This document shows, piece after piece, positions 14,083-26,600 of a stretch of 64,000 nt of DNA. How positions within the stretch are numbered: position 1 is the first letter of the stretch; the number at the start of each line of letters is the position of its first letter. Below the pieces are notes generated by a model. It saw nothing but the letters and a program-made list of their open reading frames with translations. It was not told the origin of the DNA and did no database searches. This stretch comes from Oxyruncus cristatus. Lineage: Eukaryota > Chordata > Aves > Passeriformes > Cotingidae. Location of the stretch: the NCBI GenBank assembly GCA_013399855.1, contig VXAY01000722.1:1-64000 (forward strand), in the 5' to 3' direction. A program made the position numbers and the translations under genes.

Positions 14083-14160
14083 CGTGAAAAAAAGGTTTCT
14101 TTTTTTTTTTTTTTTTCCCCCCTNNNNNNNNNNNNNNNNTTTTTTTCCCCCCTCCCCTCT
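14083..14160. repeat. Poly-T/poly-C low-complexity tract containing an assembly gap
   Basis: A T run passing into a C run lies on both sides of 16 undetermined bases (14124-14139). The left flank ends TTTTTTCCCCCCT and the right flank begins TTTTTTTCCCCCCT. This is a homopolymer tract that the assembly did not resolve; its true length is unknown. Confidence 0.9.
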
Positions 14161-16103
14161 CAGTTGCAGACATTCATGTGATACAGGTACAGTGCTCTGG
14201 TAATAAGAAGAGACACATCTATATAGAAAGATATCTTAAAGATTAATTGATGCTAAGCCCATTATAATGTCATTGAATAAGAATTTCTTATGTCCTTTTT
14301 TTTTAGTTGTCTTTGATTCCTTAAAGACATGGTTTGTAAAACATTTTCTATTTAAGAGACCAGCTTACAATTACATGAAATATGTGACACTAGTCTGAAA
14401 AGGCTAATCCTACTTTTACCATTCTATTCTCCTGATATTCTACTCTAGGCTTATTTCAGCATTTTAGAATCTATAAGATTATAGAATGTGATGGTGTAGT
14501 GTGTCAGCCTACATAGTCAAAAGTTAATTGGTATTTAAAAGCTTTAATTCCCAGAATCTGTCAATGTTTTGAAGCTTATTTTAACAGCAGAATAGAAAGA
14601 GAACAGCAAAATGGAGGCATTACAATTGTATGAATGAGAAGTAGGAATTTAGACCTAAAATATTTAAATAGCTGAACATGCTTCTGCATGGAGCTTTCAT
14701 GAAACGGATTATTTGCCACCTTTAAGAACATTGAATCTGTATTTTTCTGCAAATACTATAGCAAAATAGCACCTAGGCAGATAAAAATTTAGTCTGAAAT
14801 TTTAATCTCAGTAAGCATGCAGTGGGTAAAGGGTGTAAGTAATAGTTACCCAGGCATCAAGAAAAGTAATGCCAAAAATCTCGTCTCACTTAGAATGAGT
14901 TGTAGTTTGTGTCTCAAGTGGTAGATCATTCATAACTTTGTAACTCCTGTAGCAATGTTCATTTGAATCACCTGATGTCAGCTTTAAATTCAGCATTATT
15001 ATTGATTAAACATTTGATTAAACTAATTTGATTGTTTATGTCCCTGACTTTTATGAATCAATTTCTTCAGACTAAATGAGCCATTTTCAACGCATGGAAA
15101 CTAATTTCCAGTCTGTTGATTTGTTTCTATAGAAAAAAATTTTGAGCACTACCATGCAGCTATGTAAAAATCATGACCCTTTTCTTGATGGTCATAAAAT
15201 ACTATTGAATGCTTAAAATTATATGTACTATAAATCATATTGCAGTAGTTTTTGTTACAGCTAGTGGCTAATAAAAATCCCACTGGGCAGTAATATTATA
15301 CTCTAAGTACTGTAGTTATTCTGATTTTCCAGTTCATTGGTTTGATATTTACTATCCTCTACGTGAGTAAGTATATAGAATATACTCAAAGTCCACAAAA
15401 AACAGCATGCATTCAAAGCAAAGGACCTCTAAGGCAAATGACTTATTTCTATTGTGGAGAAGTTATAATTATATATTTCAAATAGAGAAAATGGATTAGT
15501 TTTTCAGAGTAAGCCACATATTTTGGATTCGTTAAACAGGCTTGCTGCCCTCAGTGAAGTCCTACATAATATAAAATATCCATAAAGAGATATAATGCAT
15601 TCTTCTGTGATACTGTGTGCAATAAATTATATTTTATAAATATTTAAAAATGTAAATAAAGTCAGCAAAAGAATTTTATAATATGTAAACAGAACAGTGA
15701 ACTCTACATATTCCTAGGCTTTAAGGAGTTATGGGTAGAAGAATCAAATATATATATGTGTATATATAAACACAAGCTTTGGTGATATTTTAGAAGACTG
15801 ATTAGGGAATCTTCCCCACTTAATTAAAAACAAAGTAACATTGCTCAAATTTGCCTTGCATGGCTGCCATCCAAGAACTACAATCCACATGGATGAATAG
15901 GGATCAGACTATAGGCAGATGTGATTTTCTTTTCTACTGAAGTATCTTTAAAAATATTCAGAGTTCTAAAATTTTGGTTTCACTGAGAATTAAAATGTAT
16001 TCTGAAAGAAACTGTGTCAAGGATACAAAATGGTCTTTGACAAACCTCAATTTTAAGATCCTCGAAGCAATTAATTTGGTTAAAGTCTTTATAGAATTTT
16101 ACA
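14161..16103. other. AT-rich non-coding DNA
   Basis: No gene, RNA gene or mobile element recognised. Short TA/TG-rich runs occur near 15751-15770. Confidence 0.6.
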
Positions 16104-16661
16104 TGTGAAGGAATCAGTGTCTGCCTCCTCCATTTGCTCATGCCAGGACTCCCTGTTGCCCAGCCCAGTGCCCAGGAACCTGTGGTCTCTGCCCAGGTTA
16201 AGGGACACAGCTGCTGTTGTTTGCAGGTTCAATCAAGTCATGAATTTTCCAGGATCACAAGCCCACATTCGTGGATTCCTGAGTACCAGTACAGAGCCCC
16301 TGACTACTTGGCACCATTGTCCAGATCCCAGCCCCTCTTAGCCACCCCACAGGTCCCCTACTCTACAGCTGGTCCAGCTCAGTGCTCACAACAAGCATAC
16401 ATACAGCAGTCAGACACTTGTCCCACAGGCACCCCACACTCATGGGTCTCCCACTGAATACCAGCATAGACCCTGCCAGCAGCGAACACCCCTGTTAAGA
16501 CCTGAGTCCCCTACTCTCCAGCAAGTACAACTTAAAGCTTGTTTGTGAATACACACATCACACACAAAGGCAGTTTGGGGAAGATACAGTCAGTGCCCAG
16601 CAGCTGGAATAGGAATACAGGCTGTGCTAGGTGCCCGAGTGGGCAGTATTGGGTCCCTTGC
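16104..16661 (-). mobile_element. Left part of an unidentified GC-richer repeat, split by an LTR
   Basis: G+C content rises sharply at about 16104 and stays high through the inserted LTR to about 17565. The block starts TGTGAAGG and the far end of the right part reads TTTCACA, so the whole element has TG...CA-like ends, as LTRs do. Without the inserted LTR it would be about 760 bp. Overlapping frames of 78 and 107 codons are present but carry no recognised domain. The orientation is a guess based on the LTR-like reading of the minus strand. Confidence 0.4.
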
Positions 16662-17359
16662 TGTCGCGGTTTTTAACCCTGGACAGATTTCAAATACTCA
16701 CCAAAAACTGCTACATTCCCCCTCCCTCTGCAACTCTATAGAGGAGAGAAAATAACAGCCAAGGATTCCTGCATGGAGATAAGAACTGGGAGATTTGCAT
16801 GGGGGTAGAACTTAAATCTGTTGGTCACAAACTAAAAGATAAATTCATGGCTAAGAGAATAGAAGCTAAAGAGTGAAAGAATAAAACAGTCCTAAAACAC
16901 AACACTTTCTCCCCCTCCTCCTTCCTCCATGTATCTACCTGCTCCAGTATGGACTTCTCCATAGACTGCAGGGGGGTCCCTGTACCTCAGTGGTCTTCCA
17001 CCAGCAGCAGGGATTTTGGTTCTCAGTCTTTCCCCTGCTGGAGGGAGAGAGGGCCCATCTGTCCCCCCCTCCACCTCCTGCTGCACTGACCTTGGAGTCT
17101 GCTTGTTATCTCATGTTCTCCTCTGCTCTCCTGAGGGCTGGAGTTTCTTCTGTGACACCGGCCTTCTCTTCCTCCGTTCTTAAATATGTTTTCACAGAAG
17201 CACATTTTCATTGTCTCAGTGTTGGCCAGCAGTAGGAAGTTCATCCCAGAGCTGGCTATCATTGGCTCTTCATAGGACAGTGAAACTTCTAGCAAATTCT
17301 AACTGAAACTACTTTATAGCCCCCTACTACCAAAAACCCAGCCACCTGAACCCACGACA
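16662..17359 (-). mobile_element. Solo LTR of an avian endogenous retrovirus (ERVL-like)
   Basis: The 698-bp segment has TGTCGCGG at the left and CCACGACA at the right, so the minus-strand reading runs TGTCGTGG...CCGCGACA. It shares motifs in the same order with the LTR at 59587-60688, notably CTGCACTGACCTTGG and GTTCTTAAATATGTT followed by TCACAG. The flanking 5-mers are CTTGC (16657-16661) and CTCAC (17360-17364), which agree at three of five positions and could be a decayed target duplication. No internal retroviral genes are present. The minus-strand direction is inferred from the arrangement of the repeated CTGCAG-CCATGG-type units in the related copy. Confidence 0.75.
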
Positions 17360-17565
17360 CTCACTCACCTCACTCACCCTGCTCCCCCCAGTAGCTGGTT
17401 TTTGGAACACACATAATTCCTGTTCCACTGTCTCGGGTCTACAGATCCCCACTCACTCCTATTGCTGACATGGAGATCCCAGCGGCTCCAGCAGCTGACA
17501 CCATGCTTCAGGGGAGCCCACAGCCCAAGTCTGACTCCAGTGTCTGATACCAAATTTCACACACA
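17360..17565 (-). mobile_element. Right part of the split GC-richer repeat
   Basis: Continuation of the element at 16104-16661 beyond the inserted LTR, with the same composition. It ends in a short CA microsatellite (about 17561-17571), which obscures the boundary. Confidence 0.35.
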
Positions 17566-20500
17566 CACACAATCTTATAGTTGTAATAGTAGGATTCTCT
17601 AAGGATCAACTGTGAGACAATTGTTAAAGGACCAGGCATGCCGAAAATAATTATTTGTAGATGAAATAGACCTCAGGATGGTTCCTTTATCCCACAGTCC
17701 CACAGACATCTCCATCGCTCTCATATTGCTTCTGTCACTGCTGTTGTCTTGGAGTCAAGAAGGCAACTCAGTTCTGGAAAGAACAATGTTCAGAAAAAGA
17801 AATATCCTTATTTTTTCTTATACTTGAAGAAATATATAGTACAGAATTATCATACTACTCCACAAAGTACTCTGTATACATTTACTCAGCATAATTAAGT
17901 CTAAAAAAGACAATAAGTTCTCCATCATTTAGTGAAAAATTAAAGATTATTTCTCACGAAGCAGTCATCCAGTATCTGACCTTGGTTTCTAAGTTCAAGA
18001 GGCAGAAAGATAGAGAAGAAACTCTATATATAAGCCAAATGGGTAAATGCAACCTCAGTGGCATGGGTTTGTCTTTTACAATATACCGCTCATGTCAGTG
18101 GTGCCAACATCTATTATTACTGAGATAATCTGTCTCTCACAAGAGATATGATATCCCCGTTTCTTTTATTGAAACACTTTCTTTCCTTTGCTTGGCTATG
18201 GATGAACTCTTCTATCCTACTATCTCAACGATTACTGAATTTTTAAGTTAAATTCAGAATAAATTGTTCTCAGCTTGTATGTAATTTCAAGTTTGTTCAA
18301 CCCTGAAAATTTATTTGCATGTCTAAAATTTTTTCAGGTTTTCTGGATACACATCTGGTCTAAGGAAGGAGTATGTATTTTCCTACAGACATTGGTTCAT
18401 TTAATATATTGCACTACTGATATCCCCATTAGAAGCTGGAGGACTGATTTTCCACTGTCCTGTAGCTTTAAATGAAAACGTATTTAACCACCAGGTTTTG
18501 AAAACATGCTTTTATTCTTTTTATCTAAGGTATTAAATATCTTCAGTTAATAATATATTGACCTGGATGAGCAAAAGTACATTTTATAGTGCCATCAAAT
18601 AAAAAATTATGTCAAAGATTTACAGCTACAGTGCATGAATACATGACTACATCAAGGGTAAAGAAATTGAAAAAATCAACTTTGTTGTATCCTGCTAATT
18701 AAAGAGAGTATGAATTGAGAAACTCAGTTTCTTTTCTTTGATAACTGTTTTTGACTCACTACGTGACTATAAACAATTTACACTCCCTTGGGCTTATTAT
18801 ATTTAATACTCGGAAAATAAAAGGTAATAAAATAATATTCTATTACCCTTTAGTATTTAAGGGACACTTTTAATATGTTTTCAAAACACTTAGAGAAACT
18901 TCGTCATAAATTTTATTTATATGGGCATATATACTTTTTTATAAGGAGATATATCCATATGCAGGTATAAATTGTATTCAATGGTGAGAAGCATTGTTAT
19001 AGCTTACCCATAAGACCTTACATTCATTTTAGAATAAGCAGTTCTCTGCTCAGAGACATTAATTTTTCACCTATTTAAATAAGTCATCTACTGTAATGAA
19101 TTCTCTTTAAATTAGAGTTTCATTGAAGGGTGCTGATTACATCTGAATAAAGCAGCAGGGGAAGTTCAGAAAGTTCTTACAGAGTGGGAATTAAAGATAG
19201 AATGCAAGCTCTGCAGGGCTTTAACCTTACCTAATTAAAACTCCCCCTGAAAATTGCTTAATTTTGACCTTCATTTTTTTCCCAGGTGAAAAAAATCAAT
19301 TTCTGTTTTCTGAAACAAGGTCACAAAGAAAAAAAAAAAAAAAGAAAAGGCAAGTTTGGCATTTTAATCAGCAGCATATAGTACCAAATTTCTAAATTTC
19401 TTGTCTGAGGTTTCTGTCAAGGTTTAAAAAAAGATAATTAAATAATTTGCTGTGAAAGCCATATCATATTGTTTGTGAGCAAAGTTCACAGTTTATTGAA
19501 GGTGTTGTTTATTATAAATAATTAGAAATATCACATCAGAAAAAAAAAAAAATGTGTCTTGCTTTCATAGTTCCTGTTCCGTGTTTCAATTAGAACTACA
19601 AGTACCTCAACTAAGTTGATCAAGCTTATCTTATGGAGGTAGTTCTCCTTACAGGAGCTTAAGCACAATTTTCTCCAAGTGCTAGCCATTATTATCTTAG
19701 AGAATTTCAACATATCTCATAGTAAGTTAGAGGCATGGAATCTCTCTTTGGAAATATGCAAAAAAATTAATCTTGTCACTTGCAATTTACATGAGGTTTA
19801 CTAATCACAGGGATGAAAGAATACCTTTCCTTAAAGAAGTTTTACTGTGGAAACTAATCCATAATTATTTTCTAAAAAACGTAGCCTATTGTAAGACTAT
19901 GGGTGAGAAGTGAGAGAATAAGTAATATGTGAATAAGGAAAGGTTTTATGCATGTTTGAGCTGCCTACCTGCTCAGCAATTCAAACCTGAACTTATTCTT
20001 GATGTAATTGGAAATACAGCTTAAAATGCTGGAACAGCTCACTGAAATCGTAGGAAATGGGCCTGGAATAACCTCTCAAGCAATGGTTTCAGCCCACTAT
20101 TAAAACAAATAAAATGATATGTTTCTTTATTTCTCCTAGAAAAATAAATGTTCTTTACCAGCTTTCTGTTACATTTATTGGAAGGTTGTTCTTTCCCAAA
20201 CAGTTCTTCATGCATTTCTAGGAAGTGCCTTGGTTTCCTCTTAAAAACACTTCCTGTTACAAGCAAGCGACACTCTGGGTCTGAGATGTTCCTACAGATA
20301 CGCATATACACAACTTGTATATTTTTTAGTTTATCTTATTTTTTGATCTGTCTCCTCAGCTTCAGAAATTGAAAAATTACGTGTCTGATTCTAAGCCATC
20401 CACATAGTCTCCCTTTCAGTCAGAACAGAAATGTGTACCTCTAAGGTGTCATTCATGTATATTGTTTTACAGCAAGAAGGATCTTCTGCTGGAGGGGTCT

Positions 20501-22499
20501 ATTTCTCTCCCTTAACTAAAACCAAGCTTATGACTACCTAAGCTTTAGACAGGTTTCTTCTAGAAACCAAAGATAAGGTAATCCAAAGTAGCATAGGCTT
20601 TCCTTAAAAACAATAGAGAAATAGCTTCACTGGAACCAAATATGAAATTTAAGAAGTAATTGCTTAGATTTGCACATTTGCATTCAAGATATAATTTCAA
20701 TCATTACTTGGTACTACGGTTACCTGACACTTAATGAACAATTAAAACATTTGATGAGCAGTTTTTGTCTTTTTATTATTATTATTTATGTGTAGATAAT
20801 CTAAAATAATCTAGTGCTACAAATTATACTCAGGAGACAATGAATTAGAGGATTTTTTTAAAGGATTAAAGAGATAAGTTTATATCCCATTATTTCTTAG
20901 ATGTTAGAGTTTTTCTAATATCTTTCCTGATCTGATACACAATGACTCATAATTCCTGACTACTAAAACCATTTTCCTAAATAATACCTTATAACAATAA
21001 AATATTTTCAGATAATAAAGTACTACTATAGTGAATATTGCATTAATAGTTAGGGAAAATAAGTTCCTATCAGGAGACAGAAATAAAATACATACAGAAC
21101 AGAGAGAAATTATTTATTGTGATTGATTCTGAGTTGCTGGTTTGAGTTGTAGATCAACGAAACAATCTTTTCAATGCCTTTGAAAATTATGAGTTGGAGA
21201 ATTTGCCTCTTCATTCACAGAGTAAAACTCTAGCAGTGTATATCCTTATAGAAGCCAGGTAAGAATTATAACATTTTTTTTACATTATTTTTAACATTAA
21301 AAAATTAAATGTAAAGTTAATTGAGGTTTGGTTTTGGTGTTGGAATCGGATTTTATTTTAATTGGGTTTTTTTTTGGTTGGAGTAATTTAAGGGCTTTTT
21401 GAAAGTTGATATATTGTCTACAGATTTGCAGATTTCTTTTTTTTTTTTTTTCCTAGCAGCTATTTTGTTGTGTTTTCTCTTTAATTTTCTTAATGGGCTG
21501 ACTAGAGATAGGAATGGACCATAGTATCCTTTACTTTGATGGAGGCAGAAGCCTTAAGTTTTCTTATAAACCCATTTTAAACTCTCTAAAAATGTGTTTA
21601 TATTCTTTATGAAATCTAAGATCACACAGAATAATAAAAGTACCTAGTGATCATATGGTTCACTTTTTACTTTCTCAGAAATGCAAACTCTGTGGCATTG
21701 CCACTAACACTGAATATTATCCATTACCTTGCATTGTGAAGTAAACTGTGGTTTTAACACCATTCATGTAAAATAAAATAAAAAAATCACTAAATAAAAT
21801 GAGAAAATAATAGAGTAAATTTTTGCTTAAAAAATTGTCTAATTATAAAAACTTTGGCACATGACATGAGAAAAATTAATCTTTAGAAAAACTATGGAAG
21901 ACATTAATTATACGTAGGATGATAAAACATATTCTTACTATAAGCTATAAACAAATTCATGTATTCCTCTGTTCTATGTATTTTACCTTTTTAGTATCAC
22001 ATTCTATTTCAAAATTAACTCTTTATGCCTTTTGTTGCATCTAATTTTCCTATATACTTTTATACTTTTTTCATTCTTTCATAGGCATCCTTTCATTTAG
22101 GCAAATATAACATCTTTTAAAGTGATAAGAGGGATTTATAGTTATTAATATATTTTCAAAACAGTAACTTTTAATGATCTATGTTCTAGCCATATAACAG
22201 GCAGACACGTTACTGATTTAAGTAATCTAAATTATTTAGGATCACAGTAATTCAAGTTTTAAACTACTAACTATCACTTGCATCATTAAGAAGTTTTTCA
22301 TGCTCTACTGTAGGTGCTTTTCAAACTATTTTATCAGCAGATAGGTAGTGTGTTTCTTATAACACAACTTCATACTCCTCAGTGATACACAAGTTACTGA
22401 CATCATGACAGAGATAAGGAGCCATGCTAATAACATAAATAAGGTTGCCTAGTTTAGAATATGTCTGGGTTTAGAAGATAAGAATTTCAAATAAGAATT
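17566..22499. other. AT-rich non-coding DNA
   Basis: Nearly 5 kb with no supported gene or mobile element. It has many A/T runs (for example 19328-19342, 19539-19551, 21438-21451). A stretch at about 19040-19280 looks less degenerate by eye and could be a conserved non-coding element, but nothing in one sequence can show this. Confidence 0.55.
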
Positions 22500-22740
22500 T
22501 ACTGTAGAGAGAAGATGAGAGCCCAAGACGACATTGTAAAGATCTGTTTTTTTTCTGGCTGGTAACCTGGTCGTGCTTTGCTCCCCCTGGCTGGGTACTT
22601 TAGGACAGTACTCTGGCTGTCAAGGCCCCTGCCCTGCTGGCATATTATTACGCTTGACTTCCCATCCATTAGGGAGCAGCTGGTCCTCTCTGCTTTCTGA
22701 CACTTTGTGCCATTGTTCACAGAGTGTTTGAGTTCCTGAT
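22500..22740. other. GC-richer block, unidentified
   Basis: A 240-bp island of higher G+C in AT-rich surroundings, open on the minus strand for 73 codons. It may be a retroelement scrap; I recognise no family motif and no ends. Confidence 0.25.
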
Positions 22741-22995
22741 TATTTGCATATTCTCTCTGTTACTCACATGAGTCTGAGTGCTCATCTGTTTAAAAAAAAA
22801 TAAAATTAAAAAAATATAAATCTGAAAGCAGTAGTCTATGGTAATTGACTGAAGAGTTCTGAGATTCTTAAAGTTGCAGAAACATCTTTAGTGCAGCCTG
22901 ACTAACATCTGCTAAAGCTTATGGTGCTCTTGGAAGTGGGCCACCTTCAACTAACATCATGCTGCACAATTCTTTTTTTTTTATTAGTTTCTCAG
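22741..22995. other. AT-rich non-coding DNA
   Basis: Nothing recognised apart from a T run just before the exon-like segment that follows. Confidence 0.6.
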
Positions 22996-23044
22996 ACAGT
23001 GATTCCTGATGAAGATATAATCCTGACACATGATAACACAAAGA
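22996..23044 (+). CDS. Isolated exon-like segment, unidentified
   Basis: A long pyrimidine tract ending TTTCTCAG precedes position 22996, and GTAAGG follows 23044, giving a 49-nt candidate exon. Only one of the three frames is open; it encodes TVIPDEDIILTHDNTK with one base left over. The residue mix looks like protein. No phase-compatible partner was found on the plus strand nearby, and a separate 73-codon frame overlapping from 23030 is probably chance. It may be a lone decayed exon or a coincidence. Confidence 0.2.
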
Positions 23045-23779
23045 GTAAGGATGGAGCCTCTTGTGAATAGAAAAAGTTATTTAAAGAGGGAAATTTTTTT
23101 CAGAAAGGAAAGAAAAATACAGGCACAGAGGGATGCATTTCTGAAAACCACAGAATTAAAAGTCATTCCTACTGGTGTGACCATGCAATCACTAAATTTA
23201 GGAGAGTCAACTCAATACCCATTTGTAGAGAGAGTCTCTATGACTAAATAGGTCACCTAGCTGAGAATACAGCAGGACGCTTGTTTAAGGAAAGTTTCTG
23301 GTCTTAGTATAACCTGTTTTCTCATACTTTTCCGCGTGTGATGCTTCTCCTTCAATTCTGCCTCTGCTCTGTTCAGCTATGCCCCTCCCTTTGTTCCTAT
23401 TTTTTTCCCACCATATTTCATTTCCTAGGGCTGCCTGCTTCGTTCCCTTGTCCTTTCTCTTGTCTTAGCTTTATACTGAAAAGAACAAGTACAGGTGTGG
23501 GTCATTCGTATTGTTTAGGTGCTAATTTTTTGTGTGATATCTGTAAAGGCATCATTCTTGTATTTGTGTTGACATGTGTGCTTGTGTGTGTAACTCTAGA
23601 AATGCCTGCTCAGCCTTGCCATTGGCTGTACCTAGTGACAGGGGATCAAAGCAACCATGCTCTAGCAGACCAGGAAGGAGAATGGCTCTGGGTCCTGAAG
23701 CTCACCATCCCCAGCTTCCCTTTAACAAGGAGGAACATCACATAGAGGCCATCAAATCACAAGCACTTTTAGAAGCCTC
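23045..23779. other. Non-coding DNA, nothing firm
   Basis: A 135-codon plus-strand frame (23338-23745) is rich in L, C, F and S and runs into the LTR flank. It has no start context, domain or splice support. The stretch at 23590-23779 is GC-richer and could be more of the adjacent LTR, but I could not align it. Confidence 0.45.
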
Positions 23780-24274
23780 AATAAGTTCAAGAACTGCAGC
23801 CCATGGGAAGGACTCATACTGGAAACGTTCATGGAGGACTGTCTCCAGTGGGAGAGACCCGATGCTGGAGCAGAGTAAGAATGTGATGAATCCTCCGCCT
23901 GAGGAGGCGGAAAGAGTGTGTGATGAACTGACCCCAGCCCCCCCATTCTCCATTCCCCTGTGCTGCTTGAGGAGATGAAGTAGAGAAAATTGGGACTGAA
24001 GTTCAGCCCAGGAAGAAGGAAGGGATTTGGGGGAACATGTTTTAAGATGTGGTTTTATTTCTCATTATCCTAGTCCAATTTAATATGTAATATATTCATT
24101 GTCCCTGAGATGCATCTGTTTAGCCCATGATTTTAACTGCTGAGTGATCTCCCTATCCTTATCTTGACCTGTAAACCTTTAGTTATATTTTCTCTCTCCT
24201 GTCCAGTTGAGGAGGGTAAGTGATAGAGTGGCTTTGGTGGGCACCTGGCATCCAGTGAGGCTCAACACACTACA
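23780..24274 (+). mobile_element. ERVL-like LTR fragment, 5' part missing or unrecognisable
   Basis: Plus-strand reading shows the CTGCAGCCCATGGGAAGGA unit, the ACCCGATGCTGGAGCAG unit, GATGAACTGACCCCAGCC, then GGTTTTATTTCTCATTATCC and TAGAGTGGCTTTGGTGGGC, ending CACACTACA at 24274. These follow the order of the 3' two-thirds of avian ERVL-type LTRs. The same end motifs occur reversed in 59587-60688. No target duplication could be established because the left end is not defined. Confidence 0.7.
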
Positions 24275-25867
24275 GCAACATTTATTTACCTAATAATATC
24301 ACAGTGATGGATTTTCACATAATATTTTAATTAAAACATGAAAAATTAAGAAAACAGGAAATAAAACTCATCAGGAAGTGATGGGTTGGTCACTGACAAT
24401 TAAGCTTCACTGACTTCATACAAGTGTGTTCATTATGCTGGCAACATCCTTGTTCTTTCCCAGGGGATGTAGCAGGGACAGAAACTGTAGTGGTTTGAGC
24501 CTTGAACACAGTGTTTTTTAATTCCATCACAACATTGGCTCAAGATGCAGCAGTAGAATGTGACATTTTATAATTTTTTTACATATGATGTATTAAATCT
24601 CAAAGGATAAAATTGTAAATAGGGTAGAAAATTAATTTATAAAAATTTCAATATGTATAAATTAAAAATTTAGTAACAAATGAAGGGCATCTTGAGTAAA
24701 CAAAGGCAAACTATCATTTTCATTTTAAAAATCTCAATAACTTCACTGACTTAACTAAGTAACTAAGCACTGCCAAATAAAATTACACAAGCTGTGTTAA
24801 ATTCATTTCACATCAGTAATTGTTTAAATGCACTTTCAACATCTATCATTTGCAGACTATTTTTAAATGGTGCACAGTTATTTTTTTCCCTTCCTTTCTA
24901 AAAATACCTACATTCTTTTTAATAAAAAGAAGGTACATAAAAAGGGTACATAAAAAAAAAAAGAACATAAAAAGGATACAACAAAATACAGCTTATCGTC
25001 ACCACTAAGTGGGTGGTGAGGAACTTGGGTTTCCCTTAGTTTCTGTATCACATCTGTCAGATGCTGGTACATGTTTTGGGAACTCCAGTGTGTCTCAGAT
25101 GACTCTACAAGCCTATGTGTAGAGAAGTGAAGTAATCACATGGTGCTTTCCTTTTGCTGCAGTATGTACCAGGGACCACCTACATCCAGCACACTTTGGT
25201 CTCTTTGAAACACATTGGATACTTGGAAGACTAAATCACAAGTATACCATTTTTTCATGGTGATTTAAATTAAATAATAAATATATATACAAAATTAAAT
25301 ACTAAAAGTTAGTTAATATAATAAAAGTAATGTGTAATTTTCTAATTTTCATATAAACACTGTCATTACAAAATATTTTCTGTAATAGATTATTTACTCA
25401 TGATGTATCTGTTTTTTTGTGATCAGACATCCTAAGAAAAATAGATGGGTTGATACCTTTTTATTATTATTATCATTATTTTGGGGATTTTTAGCTATGA
25501 AGGCTAGATGCTTTTCATGTTCTTAACAAGTACTGAAGGCAAAGCAATGTAGTATCACTAGTTTTTCTAACAAAATGGAAAAACAAAACATTTATAGAGG
25601 TAAAGGAAGATACCATGAGTGGACAAAGATCAGAACTCTTTAACCTTGAACATCTAAAGCTCAGTTAAGCTCCACACACTTTGGTTTATAGTCATGATGA
25701 AACATTATCACCATCTCAGGTGTTTTGGGCTATCCAAGATATTGATATAGAATGATGAATGAGAAACACAACTTACAGAAGCTTTTTTTTTTTTGCCTTT
25801 CCAGCTGAAGACTTTCTTTATTGATAAAATAGAACATATAACATGGACTACTTGGGACAGTCCGTTT
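24275..25867. other. AT-rich non-coding DNA
   Basis: Nothing recognised. Contains an A-rich tract with repeated ACATAAAAAGG-like units at about 24930-24980. Confidence 0.6.
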
Positions 25868-26600
25868 AGGATTTTAATTGTAGAATTGTAGAATGGTTTG
25901 GATTAGAAGACCTTAATTATCATCTTAGGTTCAAGCCCCCTGCCACAGACAGCTACACCTTTCACTAGACAAGGTTGCTCAAAATCCTGTCCAACCTGGC
26001 CTTGAACTACCAGGGATGGGGTAGCCATATCCTCTGGGCAATCTGTTCCAGTGTCTTATCACTCTCACAGTAAAGAATTTCTTCCTAGTGTCTAATCTAA
26101 ATCTACCCTCTTTCAGTTTGAAGTAATTATTCCTTGTCCTATCACTACAAGCACAAAAACCTCTTGTGTTTTCCAGTAGGCCTCCTTTAGGTACTGTAAG
26201 GTAGCTAGAAAGTCTTCCTAGAGCTTTCTCCAGCCTGAACAGCTAGAATTCTCTCAACCTGTCTTCTCAGGAGAGGTGTTGCAGCCCCAGGTGAAGCATC
26301 ATCTTCTTGCTCCTCCTCTGGACTTGCTCCAATAGGTCCATGTCCTTCTTTTGTTGGGGGCCTCAGAGCTGGACACAGTACTCCAGAAGTCGTCTCCTCA
26401 GAGCTGAGTAGAGGGGATGAATCACCTCTATTGACCTGCCAGTCATGCTTCTTTTGATGCAGCCCAGGATATGGTTGGAGTCCTGAGTGCATATTACTGG
26501 GCCTTGGTCAGCTTCTCATCCACCAACACCTCTATGTCCTTCTCCTCAGCACTGGTCTCAATATATTCTCACAGTCTCCCAATCCACGATCTCAATCAAG
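25868..26600 (-). mobile_element. CR1 LINE, 3' part, minus strand
   Basis: Starts with AGAATTGTAGAATGGTTTGG (the reversed CR1 3' end) and continues with CCAACCTGGCCTTGAA, CAGCCTGAACAGC, GGCCTCAGAGCTGG, ACACAGTACTCCAGAAG and TGCAGCCCAGGATATGG. This is the usual reverse-complement order of an avian CR1 3' untranslated region and the end of its reverse-transcriptase ORF. It is 5'-truncated at about 26600, as most CR1 copies are. Frames are broken, so it is not mobile by itself. Confidence 0.9.

Noticed and set aside
23338..23978. 135- and 134-codon overlapping plus-strand frames
   Set aside because: The second runs into the LTR fragment. The first is L/C/F/S-rich without start or splice support.
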